From: Marinobacter sediminum
GTDB taxonomy: Bacteria > Pseudomonadota > Gammaproteobacteria > Pseudomonadales > Oleiphilaceae
Direction of reading: 5' to 3'
DNA length: 64,000 nucleotides
NCBI RefSeq assembly: GCF_023657445.1
Contig: NZ_JAGTWY010000001.1
Location: 2,542,001-2,606,000 of the forward strand
Positions within the stretch are counted from its first letter, which is position 1. Every line of letters begins with the position of its first letter. Made by a program: the position numbers and the translations under genes. Positions 1-8,402 of this stretch are shown here, piece by piece. The notes under the pieces are model-generated. The model worked only from the letters and a program-made list of their open reading frames with translations. It made no database searches and was not told the DNA's origin.

Positions 1-72
1 GATGTTGAGTTTTTGCCCGCCATCGCGAGCCTGGAGCACCTGCTCCCTGAGTTGCTGGTAGATATCAGCCAT
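1..72 (-). CDS. glcE: Glycolate oxidase FAD-binding subunit GlcE, N-terminus only (cut by window edge)
   Basis: Only the first 24 codons are in the window (MADIYQQLREQVLQARDGGQ and four more residues), starting at an ATG at 72-70. The start overlaps the glcD stop codon by 8 nt, so the two are translationally coupled. GlcE is the second FAD-binding subunit of the glycolate oxidase complex GlcDEF, and glcE directly follows glcD in known glc operons. The call rests mostly on this position and coupling, plus a plausible GlcE-like N-terminus; the diagnostic FAD domain lies outside the window. Confidence 0.75.
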   Translation of the reverse strand, partial: MADIYQQLREQVLQARDGGQKLNI

Positions 73-1555
73 GAGCGGCTTCCGTTTGTTCGTGCTTGTG
101 TTGTTTGTGTTCGAGGGAGCGGTATTCCTGGCAGAACTTGAGGGCTGGCACACCCTTGCCCGGATTCAGAATACCCGCGGGATCAAACGCGGCCTTAACG
201 TCGTGGAACTGCTGCAGTTCTTCGTCGTTGAACTGAACGGCCATCTGACGAATCTTCTCCACGCCAACACCATGCTCACCGGTGATGCACCCGCCCACTT
301 CAACACAAAGACTGAGAATGCTACTGCCAAACGCCTCGGTGCGCTCGAACTCACCCGGCACGTTCGCATCAAACAGGATCAGTGGGTGCAGGTTGCCGTC
401 ACCGGCATGGAAAACGTTGGCCACACGCAGACCGAATTCCTCGGACATCGTTTCCATCTCGGTCAACACACGCGCAAGATGCCGGCGAGGAATGGTTCCA
501 TCCATGCAGTAATAGTCCGGAGAGATGCGCCCCACTGCCGGGAATGCGGACTTGCGCCCTTTCCAGAGCAGCGCCCGCTCTTCCTCGCTCTGCGAGGTAC
601 GTACAGAGGTGGCGCCAAGCTTACGGAAGACCTCTTCAGCCTCGGCGATGTGTTCGTGCACCTCTTCCTCGGTACCGTCTACTTCACACAGCAACAACGC
701 CTTGGCGTCACGGGGATAGCCTGCCTGGGCGAAGTCATCGGCCGCCACAATGGCATGGCCATCCATCATTTCCAGACCACCGGGAATGATGCCATGGGAA
801 ATAATGCCACCCACCGCATCACCGCCTTTCTGGACACTGTCAAAACCCGCCATGACCACCTGCGCCACTTCCGGCTTCGGCAACAGTTTCACCTTTACTT
901 CGGTGACCACACCGAGCAGGCCCTCTGACCCTGTCATCAAAGCCAGCAGGTCCATACCGCAACTGTCCAGAGCATCGCTGCCAACGGTCACGACGTCGCC
1001 TTCAGCCGTTACCATTTCAACACTGTGAAGGTTGTGCACCGTCAAACCGTATTTCAGGCAGTGTACGCCACCGGAGTTTTCCGCCACATTACCGCCAATG
1101 GTGCAGGCAATCTGGGATGACGGGTCCGGACCGTAATACAGCCCGTACTGAGCCGCCTCCTCGCTGATAGCAAGGTTGCGAACACCCGGCTGCAGCCGTG
1201 CCGTTCGCGCCAGCGGATCAATCTCCAGGATACGGTTGAACTTGGCAAGCGAAAGCACCACGCCCTCCTTGTTGGGCATGGCACCGGCGCTGAGGCCGGT
1301 CCCTGCACCACGGGCAACGACCGGAACCTGATTTTCGTTGCAGATACGCATCACACGCTGTACCTGCTCAACGGTCTCCGGCAGCACCACCAGCAAGGGC
1401 ATCTCGCAATACATCGACATGCCGTCGCATTCATAGGGCTTCATGGTTTCGTCATCAGTAATGACGTAGTTCGGGTCAATAAAGGCCCGGAACTGCTCCG
1501 CGAGCTCGGCTTTGCTGACTTTCGGCTTGGTAGTCATAGCGTTCTCTGGGTTCAT
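65..1555 (-). CDS. glcD: Glycolate oxidase subunit GlcD (FAD-linked)
   Basis: GlcD oxidises glycolate (and often D-lactate) to the 2-oxo acid within the GlcDEF complex and passes electrons to the respiratory chain. The 496-residue product has the FAD-binding PCMH fold with GAGTGLSAGA at about 83-92, PDPSSQIACTIGGNVAEN at about 143-160 and GGVHCLKYGL just after. The C-terminal FAD-oxidase domain has FHAGDGNLHPLILFD and a GEHGVGVEK segment. It follows E. coli GlcD closely along its whole length, which distinguishes it from D-lactate dehydrogenase Dld2-type relatives. It lies downstream of glcG and overlaps glcE. Translation may instead begin at Met7 (1537), which has an AGAGA about 5 nt upstream; the sequence before Met1 has no well-spaced ribosome site. 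Confidence 0.95.
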   Translation of the reverse strand: MNPENAMTTKPKVSKAELAEQFRAFIDPNYVITDDETMKPYECDGMSMYCEMPLLVVLPETVEQVQRVMRICNENQVPVVARGAGTGLSAGAMPNKEGVVLSLAKFNRILEIDPLARTARLQPGVRNLAISEEAAQYGLYYGPDPSSQIACTIGGNVAENSGGVHCLKYGLTVHNLHSVEMVTAEGDVVTVGSDALDSCGMDLLALMTGSEGLLGVVTEVKVKLLPKPEVAQVVMAGFDSVQKGGDAVGGIISHGIIPGGLEMMDGHAIVAADDFAQAGYPRDAKALLLCEVDGTEEEVHEHIAEAEEVFRKLGATSVRTSQSEEERALLWKGRKSAFPAVGRISPDYYCMDGTIPRRHLARVLTEMETMSEEFGLRVANVFHAGDGNLHPLILFDANVPGEFERTEAFGSSILSLCVEVGGCITGEHGVGVEKIRQMAVQFNDEELQQFHDVKAAFDPAGILNPGKGVPALKFCQEYRSLEHKQHKHEQTEAAHG

Positions 1556-1629
1556 ATCCCGTCAATAACCGCTGGAAAGCGGATGTTGCGGGCGGTTCCG
1601 AAGACCCACCCGCACCGGTGTGACAGCAA

Positions 1630-2055
1630 TCAACTGCGTTTGGTTTCAAAGTGGTCGAGACCCGCCTGGGCACAATCCATGTCCTGCTGCGGAGTACCGG
1701 AACTGAGGCCAATACCGCCAACCACGTCGCCGTCGACGACAACCGGCAGGCCACCACCTACAGAACTGACCCGACCACCAACTTCCGTGTGAATACCAAA
1801 GGCCAGATTTCCCGGCACGTTGGCTTTGTTGTAGTCATGGGTCGCTTTCTTGGCGGCTGCGGCGGTGAATGCCTTGTCCTGCGCGATGGTGATACTGGTG
1901 ATCTTGCCTCCGTCCATGCGCTCGAAGGCGATCAGGTTACCGGACTCATCAACGATCGCGATGCACATGGGTACACCGATCTCGCGGGCTTTTTCGGCAG
2001 CCCCCTCTATAAGAATCCGGGCTTCAGCCACATCCAGTCTTTTAACTGTCAACAT
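1630..2055 (-). CDS. glcG: GlcG/HbpS-family heme-binding-like protein
   Basis: This 141-residue protein belongs to the GlcG/HbpS (DUF336) family: small oligomeric proteins found in glycolate and diol-utilisation operons, some of which bind heme or cobalamin. Visible family features are the central TIAQDKAFTAAAAKKAT stretch and the glycine-rich VGGGLPVVVDGDVVGGIGLSSGTPQQD near the C-terminus. The length is normal. AAGGAGT lies about 10 nt before the ATG. It sits between glcD (74 nt downstream) and the TRAP permease gene (22 nt upstream), as glcG accompanies glcDEF in E. coli. Its biochemical role in glycolate use is not settled, so the symbol reflects family and context. Confidence 0.85.
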   Translation of the reverse strand: MLTVKRLDVAEARILIEGAAEKAREIGVPMCIAIVDESGNLIAFERMDGGKITSITIAQDKAFTAAAAKKATHDYNKANVPGNLAFGIHTEVGGRVSSVGGGLPVVVDGDVVGGIGLSSGTPQQDMDCAQAGLDHFETKRS

Positions 2056-2077
2056 AAAAACGTACTCCTTGAATTCA

Positions 2078-3613
2078 TTAACCGTAAACGAGTCCTGGCA
2101 GCCAGGTCACGATGCCAGGGATCAGGATACACATAAACAGTCCGAATGCCTGAATGGCCAGGAACACCAGAGACGACTTGAATATCGTCGCCATGGAGAT
2201 TTCCGGCGGGCATACGCCGCGGAGGTAGAACAATGCGTAACCGAATGGCGGACTGAGGAACGACATCTGCATATTGACCAGATAAAGTACACCGAACCAG
2301 AGCACCACATCATCGCCAGCGACCGGAGGGAAGCCTAACAGCCCCGGGAATTCCAGCGCTTTTACGATGGGGATGAAGATGGGAACCGCCAGCAGCAAAA
2401 TGCCCACCCAGTCCAGGAACATACCCAGAACCACCAGCAGGAACATCAGCAGAAACAGAATGCCGTAAGGCGACATGCCAGTGCCCAGGATGGCATCCGT
2501 CACAAATTCCTGACCGCCCTGAAGGATGTAGAAGCCAACAAAGACCGAGGCACCGAACATGATCCACAGCACCATGGCGGATGCCTTGGTAGTGGTTACG
2601 GATGCTTCCCGCAGTCCGGCAATGGAGAACCTGCCGTGCATCATGGCCACCACGATGGCGCCAAAGGAGCCGATACCGGCCGCTTCCACGGGCGTTGCGA
2701 TGCCGCCGAACAGCAGGCCCAGCACCAGGAACACCAGAATCAGTGGAGCGATCAGGTTTTTCGTGAGAAGGAGCTTTTCCTTCAGGGAAATCCGCTCTTC
2801 CATCGGTACAGGCGGCCCCAGCTTCGGATTAATCCAGCTGCGGATCAGCACATAGGCAATGTACAGGGAAGACAGCATCAGGCCCGGTACCACGGAGCCG
2901 AGATACAACTCACCGACCGATTGCTGCGCAACAACCGCGTAGAGAATCGCCAAAATTGAGGGAGGAATCAGTATGCCCAGAGTACCGCCAGCCATAATTG
3001 AGCCCAGGGCGATCTTCTGATCGTAACCGCGCTTGAGCATCGCAGGCAGAGCGATGATACCCATCGTGACAACGGCGGCTCCAATGACACCCACCATGGC
3101 TGCAAGGAGGGTGGAGGCCAGGATGGTTGCTGTCGCCAGACCGCCGCTCAGGCCACCCATCCACTTGTAGACCACACTGAACATTTCCTCAATCAGGCCG
3201 GCGCGCTCAAGCATGGAAGCCATGAAGATAAACAGCGGTATCGCAGCCAGATCAGAGTTGGTCATCATCGGGAAGATGCGGCCCGGCACGAGATTCAGCA
3301 TCAGTGCGTCGCCGACCAGGTAGATGAACATCACCCCCAGGCCACCGGTCACGAAAGCCAGCGGCAGCCCCATCATCAGGGCCAAGGCGAGGGAACCGAA
3401 CATCAGATAGGTCAAAGGCCCGATCTTGACGTCCGAAAGGCTACCGGAGAGCTTGAACAGGAATTGCTCATCGCTCCACGGATCGTAGAAAAGAATGTTG
3501 ATCATTTCGACACAGATGACAAACGCCAGTGCCACTGTGCCGATGATCATCAGCCAGGTACTCAGCTTCCCGACGAGGTTACTACCCGGCGCAGTTGTTG
3601 TATTTGTAGTCAT
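2078..3613 (-). CDS. TRAP transporter large permease (DctM family)
   Basis: This is the 12-14-helix membrane subunit of a tripartite ATP-independent periplasmic transporter, which uses a sodium or proton gradient to import an organic acid. The sequence is almost wholly hydrophobic, with family-typical segments such as MAGGTLGILIPPSILAILYAVV and FLDWVGILLLAVPIFIPI. The start was set at the ATG at 3613-3611 (MTTNTTTAPG) because it overlaps the stop of the small permease as ATGA. The longer reading from 3727 would run through dctQ. The product is 511 residues. Beside glcD/glcG and a GlcC-type regulator, the likely substrate is glycolate, lactate or another 2-hydroxy/2-oxo acid; this is inference from context. 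Confidence 0.92.
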   Translation of the reverse strand: MTTNTTTAPGSNLVGKLSTWLMIIGTVALAFVICVEMINILFYDPWSDEQFLFKLSGSLSDVKIGPLTYLMFGSLALALMMGLPLAFVTGGLGVMFIYLVGDALMLNLVPGRIFPMMTNSDLAAIPLFIFMASMLERAGLIEEMFSVVYKWMGGLSGGLATATILASTLLAAMVGVIGAAVVTMGIIALPAMLKRGYDQKIALGSIMAGGTLGILIPPSILAILYAVVAQQSVGELYLGSVVPGLMLSSLYIAYVLIRSWINPKLGPPVPMEERISLKEKLLLTKNLIAPLILVFLVLGLLFGGIATPVEAAGIGSFGAIVVAMMHGRFSIAGLREASVTTTKASAMVLWIMFGASVFVGFYILQGGQEFVTDAILGTGMSPYGILFLLMFLLVVLGMFLDWVGILLLAVPIFIPIVKALEFPGLLGFPPVAGDDVVLWFGVLYLVNMQMSFLSPPFGYALFYLRGVCPPEISMATIFKSSLVFLAIQAFGLFMCILIPGIVTWLPGLVYG

Positions 3614-4314
3614 GCGGTGCGCTCCCGGCCAAGACGGACAAACAGGACAATATCCTTGATCAGCTTGGATGTGCCTGCGAGTAAAAGAAGTAATGAGCCC
3701 AGCACCATCATGCCTTTGGCCGGCCAATGCTGGATGCCCCAGGTCTCAACCGTGGTTTCATTCATGGCGTAGGAATCCTGGAAGAAGGTCCAGGAGGTAA
3801 CCAGCAGAATCAGGGCAAAAATGAAGAAGAACATGGAAGTAAAGATGTCCAGGCCAATTCTTCCCCGCGCCGGCAGCATGTTGTACATCACATCCACACG
3901 CACATGGGCGCCATGAAGCATGGCAAATGCGCCCGCCAGCATATACTGCATACCTAGCAGCAGGAAGCTGGCTTCATGGACCCAGATGGTGGGCATGTTA
4001 AAGATGTAGCGCATGACCACGCCAAAGAAATAGAACACAACGGCATTGATTGTCCAGAACGACACGAACAGACCGGATTTATCGCACATCCAGTCCACCA
4101 CCTTGGTAAACCAGTTCCCTTCGAACTGGAGATAGATAAGTGGATCATCCTCTTCCGCCTGTAATTCCCCCGGTGTCAATTCCGGCTCGGCACTATCGCC
4201 TCCATGACCACCACTCCACTTGTCCCAGGCCATCATGATCAGCGGCATAACCGCAAGCCAGCCCCAGTAGAACCAGTGCGGCATTACGAATCCGAAACCT
4301 TCAAGATCAGACAT
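3610..4314 (-). CDS. TRAP transporter small permease (DctQ family)
   Basis: The 234-residue protein has four main hydrophobic helices after an acidic, hydrophilic loop (about residues 35-60, rich in Glu, Asp and Pro) and an additional N-terminal helix. It is longer than a minimal DctQ, as in the subgroup that pairs with long DctP proteins of the TakP/FcbT kind. DctQ contacts the large permease and helps dock the binding protein at the inner membrane. Its stop codon overlaps the start of the large permease by 4 nt, so the two are coupled. GAGGAAG precedes the ATG. Confidence 0.88.
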   Translation of the reverse strand: MSDLEGFGFVMPHWFYWGWLAVMPLIMMAWDKWSGGHGGDSAEPELTPGELQAEEDDPLIYLQFEGNWFTKVVDWMCDKSGLFVSFWTINAVVFYFFGVVMRYIFNMPTIWVHEASFLLLGMQYMLAGAFAMLHGAHVRVDVMYNMLPARGRIGLDIFTSMFFFIFALILLVTSWTFFQDSYAMNETTVETWGIQHWPAKGMMVLGSLLLLLAGTSKLIKDIVLFVRLGRERTA

Positions 4315-4339
4315 GTTGTTACTTCCTCAGCCACAAAAC

Positions 4340-4384
4340 GGGGAAGGCGGGACTCCTCGTTCGGAGTCGTCCCGGACCTTCCCC
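4340..4384 (-). terminator. Intercistronic hairpin between TRAP binding protein and permease genes
   Basis: Arms GGGGAAGG and CCTTCCCC close a long imperfect stem; an inner GGGACTCC/GGAGTC pairing sits at the tip. Read on the minus strand the hairpin is followed by GTTTTG, so it could act as a leaky terminator or mRNA stabiliser, giving more binding protein than permease. It fills the 100-nt gap between dctP and dctQ. Confidence 0.6.
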
Positions 4385-4414
4385 TTATTTCTTATTTATT
4401 AGTTCAGGAAGGTG

Positions 4415-5557
4415 TTACCGGCCCGGCACACCTTCAAGATCAGACTCAGTGAGATAGCCGACGGTATCGTTCATCATGTACTCGACCTGCATGTCGAAGA
4501 TGGCACGGGCATTCTCATCTTTGTTCGCCCACTTGTACCAGATCGGGATCGCAGTGCGACGCCATTCATTCAAATCTTCCTGGCTCAGACGGCTCACGGT
4601 GTCACCCGCATCCTTGAACTTCTTCATGGCCTCAACGTTGCGCTTCTGAATGGTCAGATAGTGCTTCTGGGAATAGATGCGCACTTCATCCTCAACCAAT
4701 TGCTGGAGTTTCGGATCGAGAGCGTTCCAGGCACGCAGGTTGACGGTCAGATCCATCAGGTCCACCGGTTGGTAGATCGACATTACGCCCGGAGGTCCGA
4801 ACACGATGTAATCAGTCACCTGGGAAAAGCCCAGTTCCCAGTTCACCGCCGGGCCCACGTAATCGGCTGCGTCGATGGTGCCCTTTTCCAGGGCCGGGAA
4901 GATGTCAGAACCCGGCAGGCTCACGGTAGAAGCACCGAACGCCTGAAACACCTCAGCGACCATGCCACCAGGAACCCGGAGCTTCATGCCCTTAAGGTCT
5001 TCGAGGCTGTTTACCGGAGTCTTGGAGTGAATGATATTTGCGTCGTGCTGGATCGGGCCCACGTAGAACAACCCGAACTTCTTGTAGATCTCCCGGGTCT
5101 TCTCCAGCATGCCCAGTGAGTAGAACATGGTGTCCCACTGGTGAGGCTGATCGGGGCCGCCTGGATAGGATGACAGGAAAACCGAAGCGGGAATCTTGCC
5201 GGACCAGTACAGAGTGAAAGGGTTCATGCCCTGAAGAACGCCACTGCGAACCGAATCGAACAGTGAGTTGCTATCGGCGGCGACAGCCTTGGCAGGAAAG
5301 CACTTGAAGACCAGCTCACCGCCGGATTTCTCTTCCATGCCATTACACCAGTCTTCGAACAGATCATAGCCCACCGTACCGGCGTCCCAGACAGACTGGA
5401 TCTTCCAGGTTGTAGCGGCCTGAGCCTGCCCGGCGCCCATCAGCATGGCGCCGGCAAAAGCGGCACCTACGGCTGCGGTCTTGAGAAAGCTCCGGCGAGG
5501 TGGTGCCTCTCCAGTTTCATAATTGTTTCGGATGTTTTTGTTCGAATTCATCGACAC
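4415..5557 (-). CDS. TRAP transporter solute-binding protein with Tat signal (DctP family)
   Basis: This is the periplasmic receptor of the TRAP system, 380 residues. The N-terminus carries a twin-arginine signal (RRSFLK at 21-26, then a hydrophobic stretch ending in GQAQAA at about 43-48), so it is probably exported folded. The mature part has DctP-family features, including the MKLRVPGG segment and the ...AADYVGPAVNWELGF region seen in TakP-like monocarboxylate receptors. It is the first gene of the minus-strand operon, directly behind the divergent promoter with the two GntR-type operators. GGAGATGTGTCG precedes the ATG. The substrate is inferred (glycolate, lactate or pyruvate-like) from the linked glc genes. 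Confidence 0.9.
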   Translation of the reverse strand: MSMNSNKNIRNNYETGEAPPRRSFLKTAAVGAAFAGAMLMGAGQAQAATTWKIQSVWDAGTVGYDLFEDWCNGMEEKSGGELVFKCFPAKAVAADSNSLFDSVRSGVLQGMNPFTLYWSGKIPASVFLSSYPGGPDQPHQWDTMFYSLGMLEKTREIYKKFGLFYVGPIQHDANIIHSKTPVNSLEDLKGMKLRVPGGMVAEVFQAFGASTVSLPGSDIFPALEKGTIDAADYVGPAVNWELGFSQVTDYIVFGPPGVMSIYQPVDLMDLTVNLRAWNALDPKLQQLVEDEVRIYSQKHYLTIQKRNVEAMKKFKDAGDTVSRLSQEDLNEWRRTAIPIWYKWANKDENARAIFDMQVEYMMNDTVGYLTESDLEGVPGR

Positions 5558-5672
5558 ATCTCCGTTTGCGTTGTTGTTATCAGCGTCAGATCAACGCCGG
5601 TCGGGTGACTTACACCTACCGACATTAGCTGAATCTTCGTAGGCAATACCGATTTAGTCCAGTATTTAACCT

Positions 5673-5687
5673 ACTGGTCATACCAGT
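5673..5687. promoter_or_regulatory. FadR/GntR-type operator palindrome, site 1
   Basis: ACTGGTCATACCAGT is a perfect inverted repeat with a 3-nt centre. It fits the TGGTnnnACCA core known for FCD-domain GntR regulators (PdhR, LldR, GlcC relatives). It lies 116 bp upstream of the TRAP dctP start and 138 bp upstream of the regulator gene. It is the probable binding site of the adjacent regulator. Confidence 0.75.
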
Positions 5688-5790
5688 TTTTCCTGCATTA
5701 CAAATGGACGAATTGAACGGAATCAGCCATATTTACAAGGCTTGGGCGCATACCGGCAGAAGGATCAACCACATACAGTCACAAGGGTTA

Positions 5791-5803
5791 CTGGTCAGAC
5801 CAG
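5791..5803. promoter_or_regulatory. FadR/GntR-type operator palindrome, site 2
   Basis: CTGGTCAGACCAG is a second perfect inverted repeat of the same type, centred 117 bp from site 1 and ending 22 bp before the regulator ATG. That position suits autoregulation, and the pair suits looping across the divergent promoter. Confidence 0.7.
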
Positions 5804-5824
5804 CTAGCTCGCAAAGGCAACTGA

Positions 5825-6583
5825 ATGGCTATTTCCCAGGAAATCTCATACCGGCTTGAACGGCTCATCCTCGACGGCGGGCTGGCACCGGAGCAGAAAA
5901 TACCATCGGAACGACAATTGGCGACCCGCCTGGGCGTGTCCCGTGCCGTGATCCGGGAAGCTCTCCACGAGCTGCAGGGGCGTGGCGTAATAGAAACACG
6001 TCACGGCAAGGGCTCATTCGTTGCCAGTATGGTTCCGGGGCCCAGAGACATCGGAGACCAAAGCCCTTTAATGCATCTTTTCGAGGGGCATCCCCGCACC
6101 CTCTATGACTTGCTGGAAGTCCGCGAACAACTGGAGGGCCAGGCTGCGTTCCTCGCCGCACAACGCGCAACGAACGTGGACAGGCACCGGATCACAAAGG
6201 CCTTGCGTGACCTGGAAGAGACCGACCCACTCAGCAATGCACGTTCAGACCAGAATTTCCACCTCGCGATAGTCGAAGCGTCTCACAATCCGGTACTGGT
6301 GCATGTGCTGAATAGCCTGAAAAATATGATGCTTATGACAGTCCAGGCGTCCGTGGCCAACCTGAACCCCCGTGAAGAAATGCGGAAGAAAATCATTCGC
6401 CAGCACAGACAGCTATACACGGCTGTGGTTTCCGGGAAACCCGGTCCTGCGCAGAAAGCTGCCATGGCCCACGTGAAATTCGTCAGTGACTCGATGCGTG
6501 AGATGGAAAAGGAAGGCAGCACAGTGATCCGACTGCCCATACCATCAGAGGCAGCGGCACGGGATTTGCACCCGGAGCTTTAA
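5825..6583 (+). CDS. GntR-family (FadR subfamily, FCD) regulator of the glycolate/TRAP locus
   Basis: This 252-residue repressor/activator has an N-terminal winged helix-turn-helix (IPSERQLATRLGVSRAVIRE, then ALHELQGRGVIETRHGKGSFV, about residues 25-66) and an all-helical C-terminal FCD effector domain from about residue 90. FCD domains usually bind a carboxylic acid through a metal; His residues in DQNFHLAIVEASHN and the MAHVKFVSD segment fit this. It is divergent from the TRAP-glcG-glcDE operon and flanked by two matching palindromes, so it most likely senses glycolate or a related acid, as GlcC does in E. coli. LldR- or PdhR-like specificity cannot be excluded. Confidence 0.88.
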   Translation: MAISQEISYRLERLILDGGLAPEQKIPSERQLATRLGVSRAVIREALHELQGRGVIETRHGKGSFVASMVPGPRDIGDQSPLMHLFEGHPRTLYDLLEVREQLEGQAAFLAAQRATNVDRHRITKALRDLEETDPLSNARSDQNFHLAIVEASHNPVLVHVLNSLKNMMLMTVQASVANLNPREEMRKKIIRQHRQLYTAVVSGKPGPAQKAAMAHVKFVSDSMREMEKEGSTVIRLPIPSEAAARDLHPEL

Positions 6584-6735
6584 CCCGGACAGGCGCTTGC
6601 ATTACGCACACACTGTTCCACAATGCATGAGGCGATCTGTAGCGAAAAGCGGCAAAAGCCGGTATCTGAGGTATTGATTTCCTCCGCCACAGCCCGTAAA
6701 ACATTGCCTTCGAACAATAGCCTCAGGAGTGACCC

Positions 6736-7506
6736 ATGGCGGACCAAGCGCCGTTGATCTGCAGGGATATCCACAAGACCTTCGACAAGCACCAGGTGCT
6801 TAAGGGTATTTCACTGGAAACCCGTAAAGGCGACGTCGTTTCGCTGATCGGTAGCTCCGGTTCAGGCAAAAGTACCTTCCTGCGCTGCATCAACCTGCTC
6901 GAAACTCCTACCTCGGGCGATATTATTGTGCACGGCGACCCAATACGGTTCACAACCAACCGCAAGGGCGAGCGCATTCCGGCCGATAACAAGCAGGTCG
7001 AACTTATCAGAGCAAAGCTTTCCATGGTGTTCCAGAGTTTCAACCTTTGGTCCCACATGACCGTGCTGGAAAACATCATCGAAGCTCCCATCAACGTCCT
7101 GAAGGTCCCGAAAAAAGAAGCCATCGAGAGGGCTGAAGCGTACCTGCAGAAAGTCGGCATCTATGAGCGCAAGGACTACTACCCCGCCCAGATGTCAGGC
7201 GGTCAGCAGCAGCGGGCGGCGATTGCCCGGGCTCTCGCCATGGAGCCGGAAGTCATGTTGTTTGACGAACCGACATCGGCCCTGGACCCGGAACTGGTTG
7301 GTGAAGTCCTGAAGGTCATGCAGGGCCTGGCTGAGGAGGGCCGGACCATGATCGTGGTGACCCACGAGATGGCTTTTGCAAGGGATGTGTCAACACAGGT
7401 CCTGTTTTTGCATCAGGGCGTGATCGAAGAACAAGGTACACCGGAGAAAGTGTTTGATCATCCGGACTCGGAACGCATGAAACATTTCCTGGCTCCCAAC
7501 TTCTGA
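6736..7506 (+). CDS. aotP: Basic amino acid ABC transporter ATP-binding protein (AotP/HisP type)
   Basis: The 256-residue ATPase energises import of arginine/ornithine-type amino acids. It has Walker [10 protein letters not shown] at 39-47, signature SGGQQQR at about 154-160, Walker [14 protein letters not shown] at about 173-185 and a switch histidine in [10 protein letters not shown]. The insertion with [11 protein letters not shown] after the first strands is typical of HisP/AotP, and absent from many GlnQ proteins. AGGAGTGACCC precedes the ATG. It is first of four transporter genes that end in astE. The linkage to arginine catabolism supports the arginine/ornithine assignment. Confidence 0.9.
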   Translation: MADQAPLICRDIHKTFDKHQVLKGISLETRKGDVVSLIGSSGSGKSTFLRCINLLETPTSGDIIVHGDPIRFTTNRKGERIPADNKQVELIRAKLSMVFQSFNLWSHMTVLENIIEAPINVLKVPKKEAIERAEAYLQKVGIYERKDYYPAQMSGGQQQRAAIARALAMEPEVMLFDEPTSALDPELVGEVLKVMQGLAEEGRTMIVVTHEMAFARDVSTQVLFLHQGVIEEQGTPEKVFDHPDSERMKHFLAPNF

Positions 7507-7591
7507 CACACGGTGCTATCTTGATTGCGTATTGGATGCAAAACGTCCATAAAAAATAAGCCCATAAGGCAAACCACTGGAGAAGTGACTC

Positions 7592-8353
7592 ATGAAGAAA
7601 CTGATTGTTGCCGCGAGCTGTGCCCTGGCCATGACCATGGCGGCCGGTTCCGTACAGGCCAAGGACTGGAAAGAGATTCGACTCGCCTTCGACGTGCCTT
7701 ACGAGCCGTTTGAGTACAAGGATGAGAATGGCGAACTGACTGGCTTTGAAATCGAGCTGGCAGAAGCAATGTGCGAAGAAATGAAGGCTGACTGCGAATT
7801 CGTAATCCAGGCCTGGGACGGAATGATTCCTGGCCTGGTAGCCCGCAAGTTCGACGCCATCATGTCGTCCATGTCCATCACTGAGGAACGTGCCGAGCGT
7901 GTCCTGTTCTCTGAGCCTTACTACAACACGCCAGGTGGTTGGTTTGCTCGCGAAGGTTTCGACACCGACGTGACTGATATGGCCGCTATGGAAGGTAAAA
8001 CTGTTGGCGTTCAGCGTGGCACCACCATGGACACCTTCGTAACTGAAGAGATGGGCGGCATTGTCAGCATCAAGCGTTACACCACGGCTGATGACATGGT
8101 CCTTGATCTCGAAGGCCAGCGCCTGGACGTTGTGTTTCTTGATTATCCCGTAGGCGAGCAGACCATCCTGACCAAAGAAGGCTTCATTGAAGTGGGTGAG
8201 CCGGTCAAGCTGGGCCAGGGCGTTGGCGTTGCAATGCGCAAGCGTGACAAGGACCTGGCTGCGAAGGTTAATGCCGCGCTGAAAAAGCTGAAGAAAGATG
8301 GCACCTACGACACCATCATGGACAAGTACTTCAACTACGATATCAAGATGTAA
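7592..8353 (+). CDS. aotJ: Arginine/ornithine-type ABC transporter substrate-binding protein
   Basis: This periplasmic family-3 solute-binding protein has 253 residues with a cleavable signal (MKKLIVAASCALAMTMAAGS, cleavage near VQA-KD). The motif FDVPYEPFEYKDENGELTGF is the usual first strand/loop that cradles the amino-acid backbone. GFEIELAEAMCEEM, the MIPGLVARKFDAIMSSMSIT segment and DYPVGEQ near the C-terminus are all family-typical. GGAGAAGTGACTC precedes the ATG. It follows the ATPase gene by 85 bp and is followed by a strong hairpin. Confidence 0.88.
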   Translation: MKKLIVAASCALAMTMAAGSVQAKDWKEIRLAFDVPYEPFEYKDENGELTGFEIELAEAMCEEMKADCEFVIQAWDGMIPGLVARKFDAIMSSMSITEERAERVLFSEPYYNTPGGWFAREGFDTDVTDMAAMEGKTVGVQRGTTMDTFVTEEMGGIVSIKRYTTADDMVLDLEGQRLDVVFLDYPVGEQTILTKEGFIEVGEPVKLGQGVGVAMRKRDKDLAAKVNAALKKLKKDGTYDTIMDKYFNYDIKM

Positions 8354-8361
8354 AACCTATA

Positions 8362-8384
8362 GGGGTGGCCATAATGGCCACCCC
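8362..8384 (+). terminator. Intercistronic hairpin behind the binding-protein gene
   Basis: GGGGTGGCC and GGCCACCCC form a 9-bp perfect stem over a short ATAAT loop. No T-run follows, so it probably stabilises the upstream aotJ message or only partly terminates, as commonly seen between a binding-protein gene and its permeases. Confidence 0.6.
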
Positions 8385-8402
8385 TGATTATCGGACTTTT
8401 CC

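Noticed and set aside
71..928. 285-codon open frame on the plus strand opposite glcD
   Set aside because: It is the antisense shadow of a well-supported gene; no ribosome site, no recognisable domain, and composition follows glcD codon structure.
3614..3727. N-terminal extension of the TRAP large permease
   Set aside because: It lies wholly inside dctQ, has no family similarity, and the ATG at 3613 overlaps the dctQ stop as ATGA.
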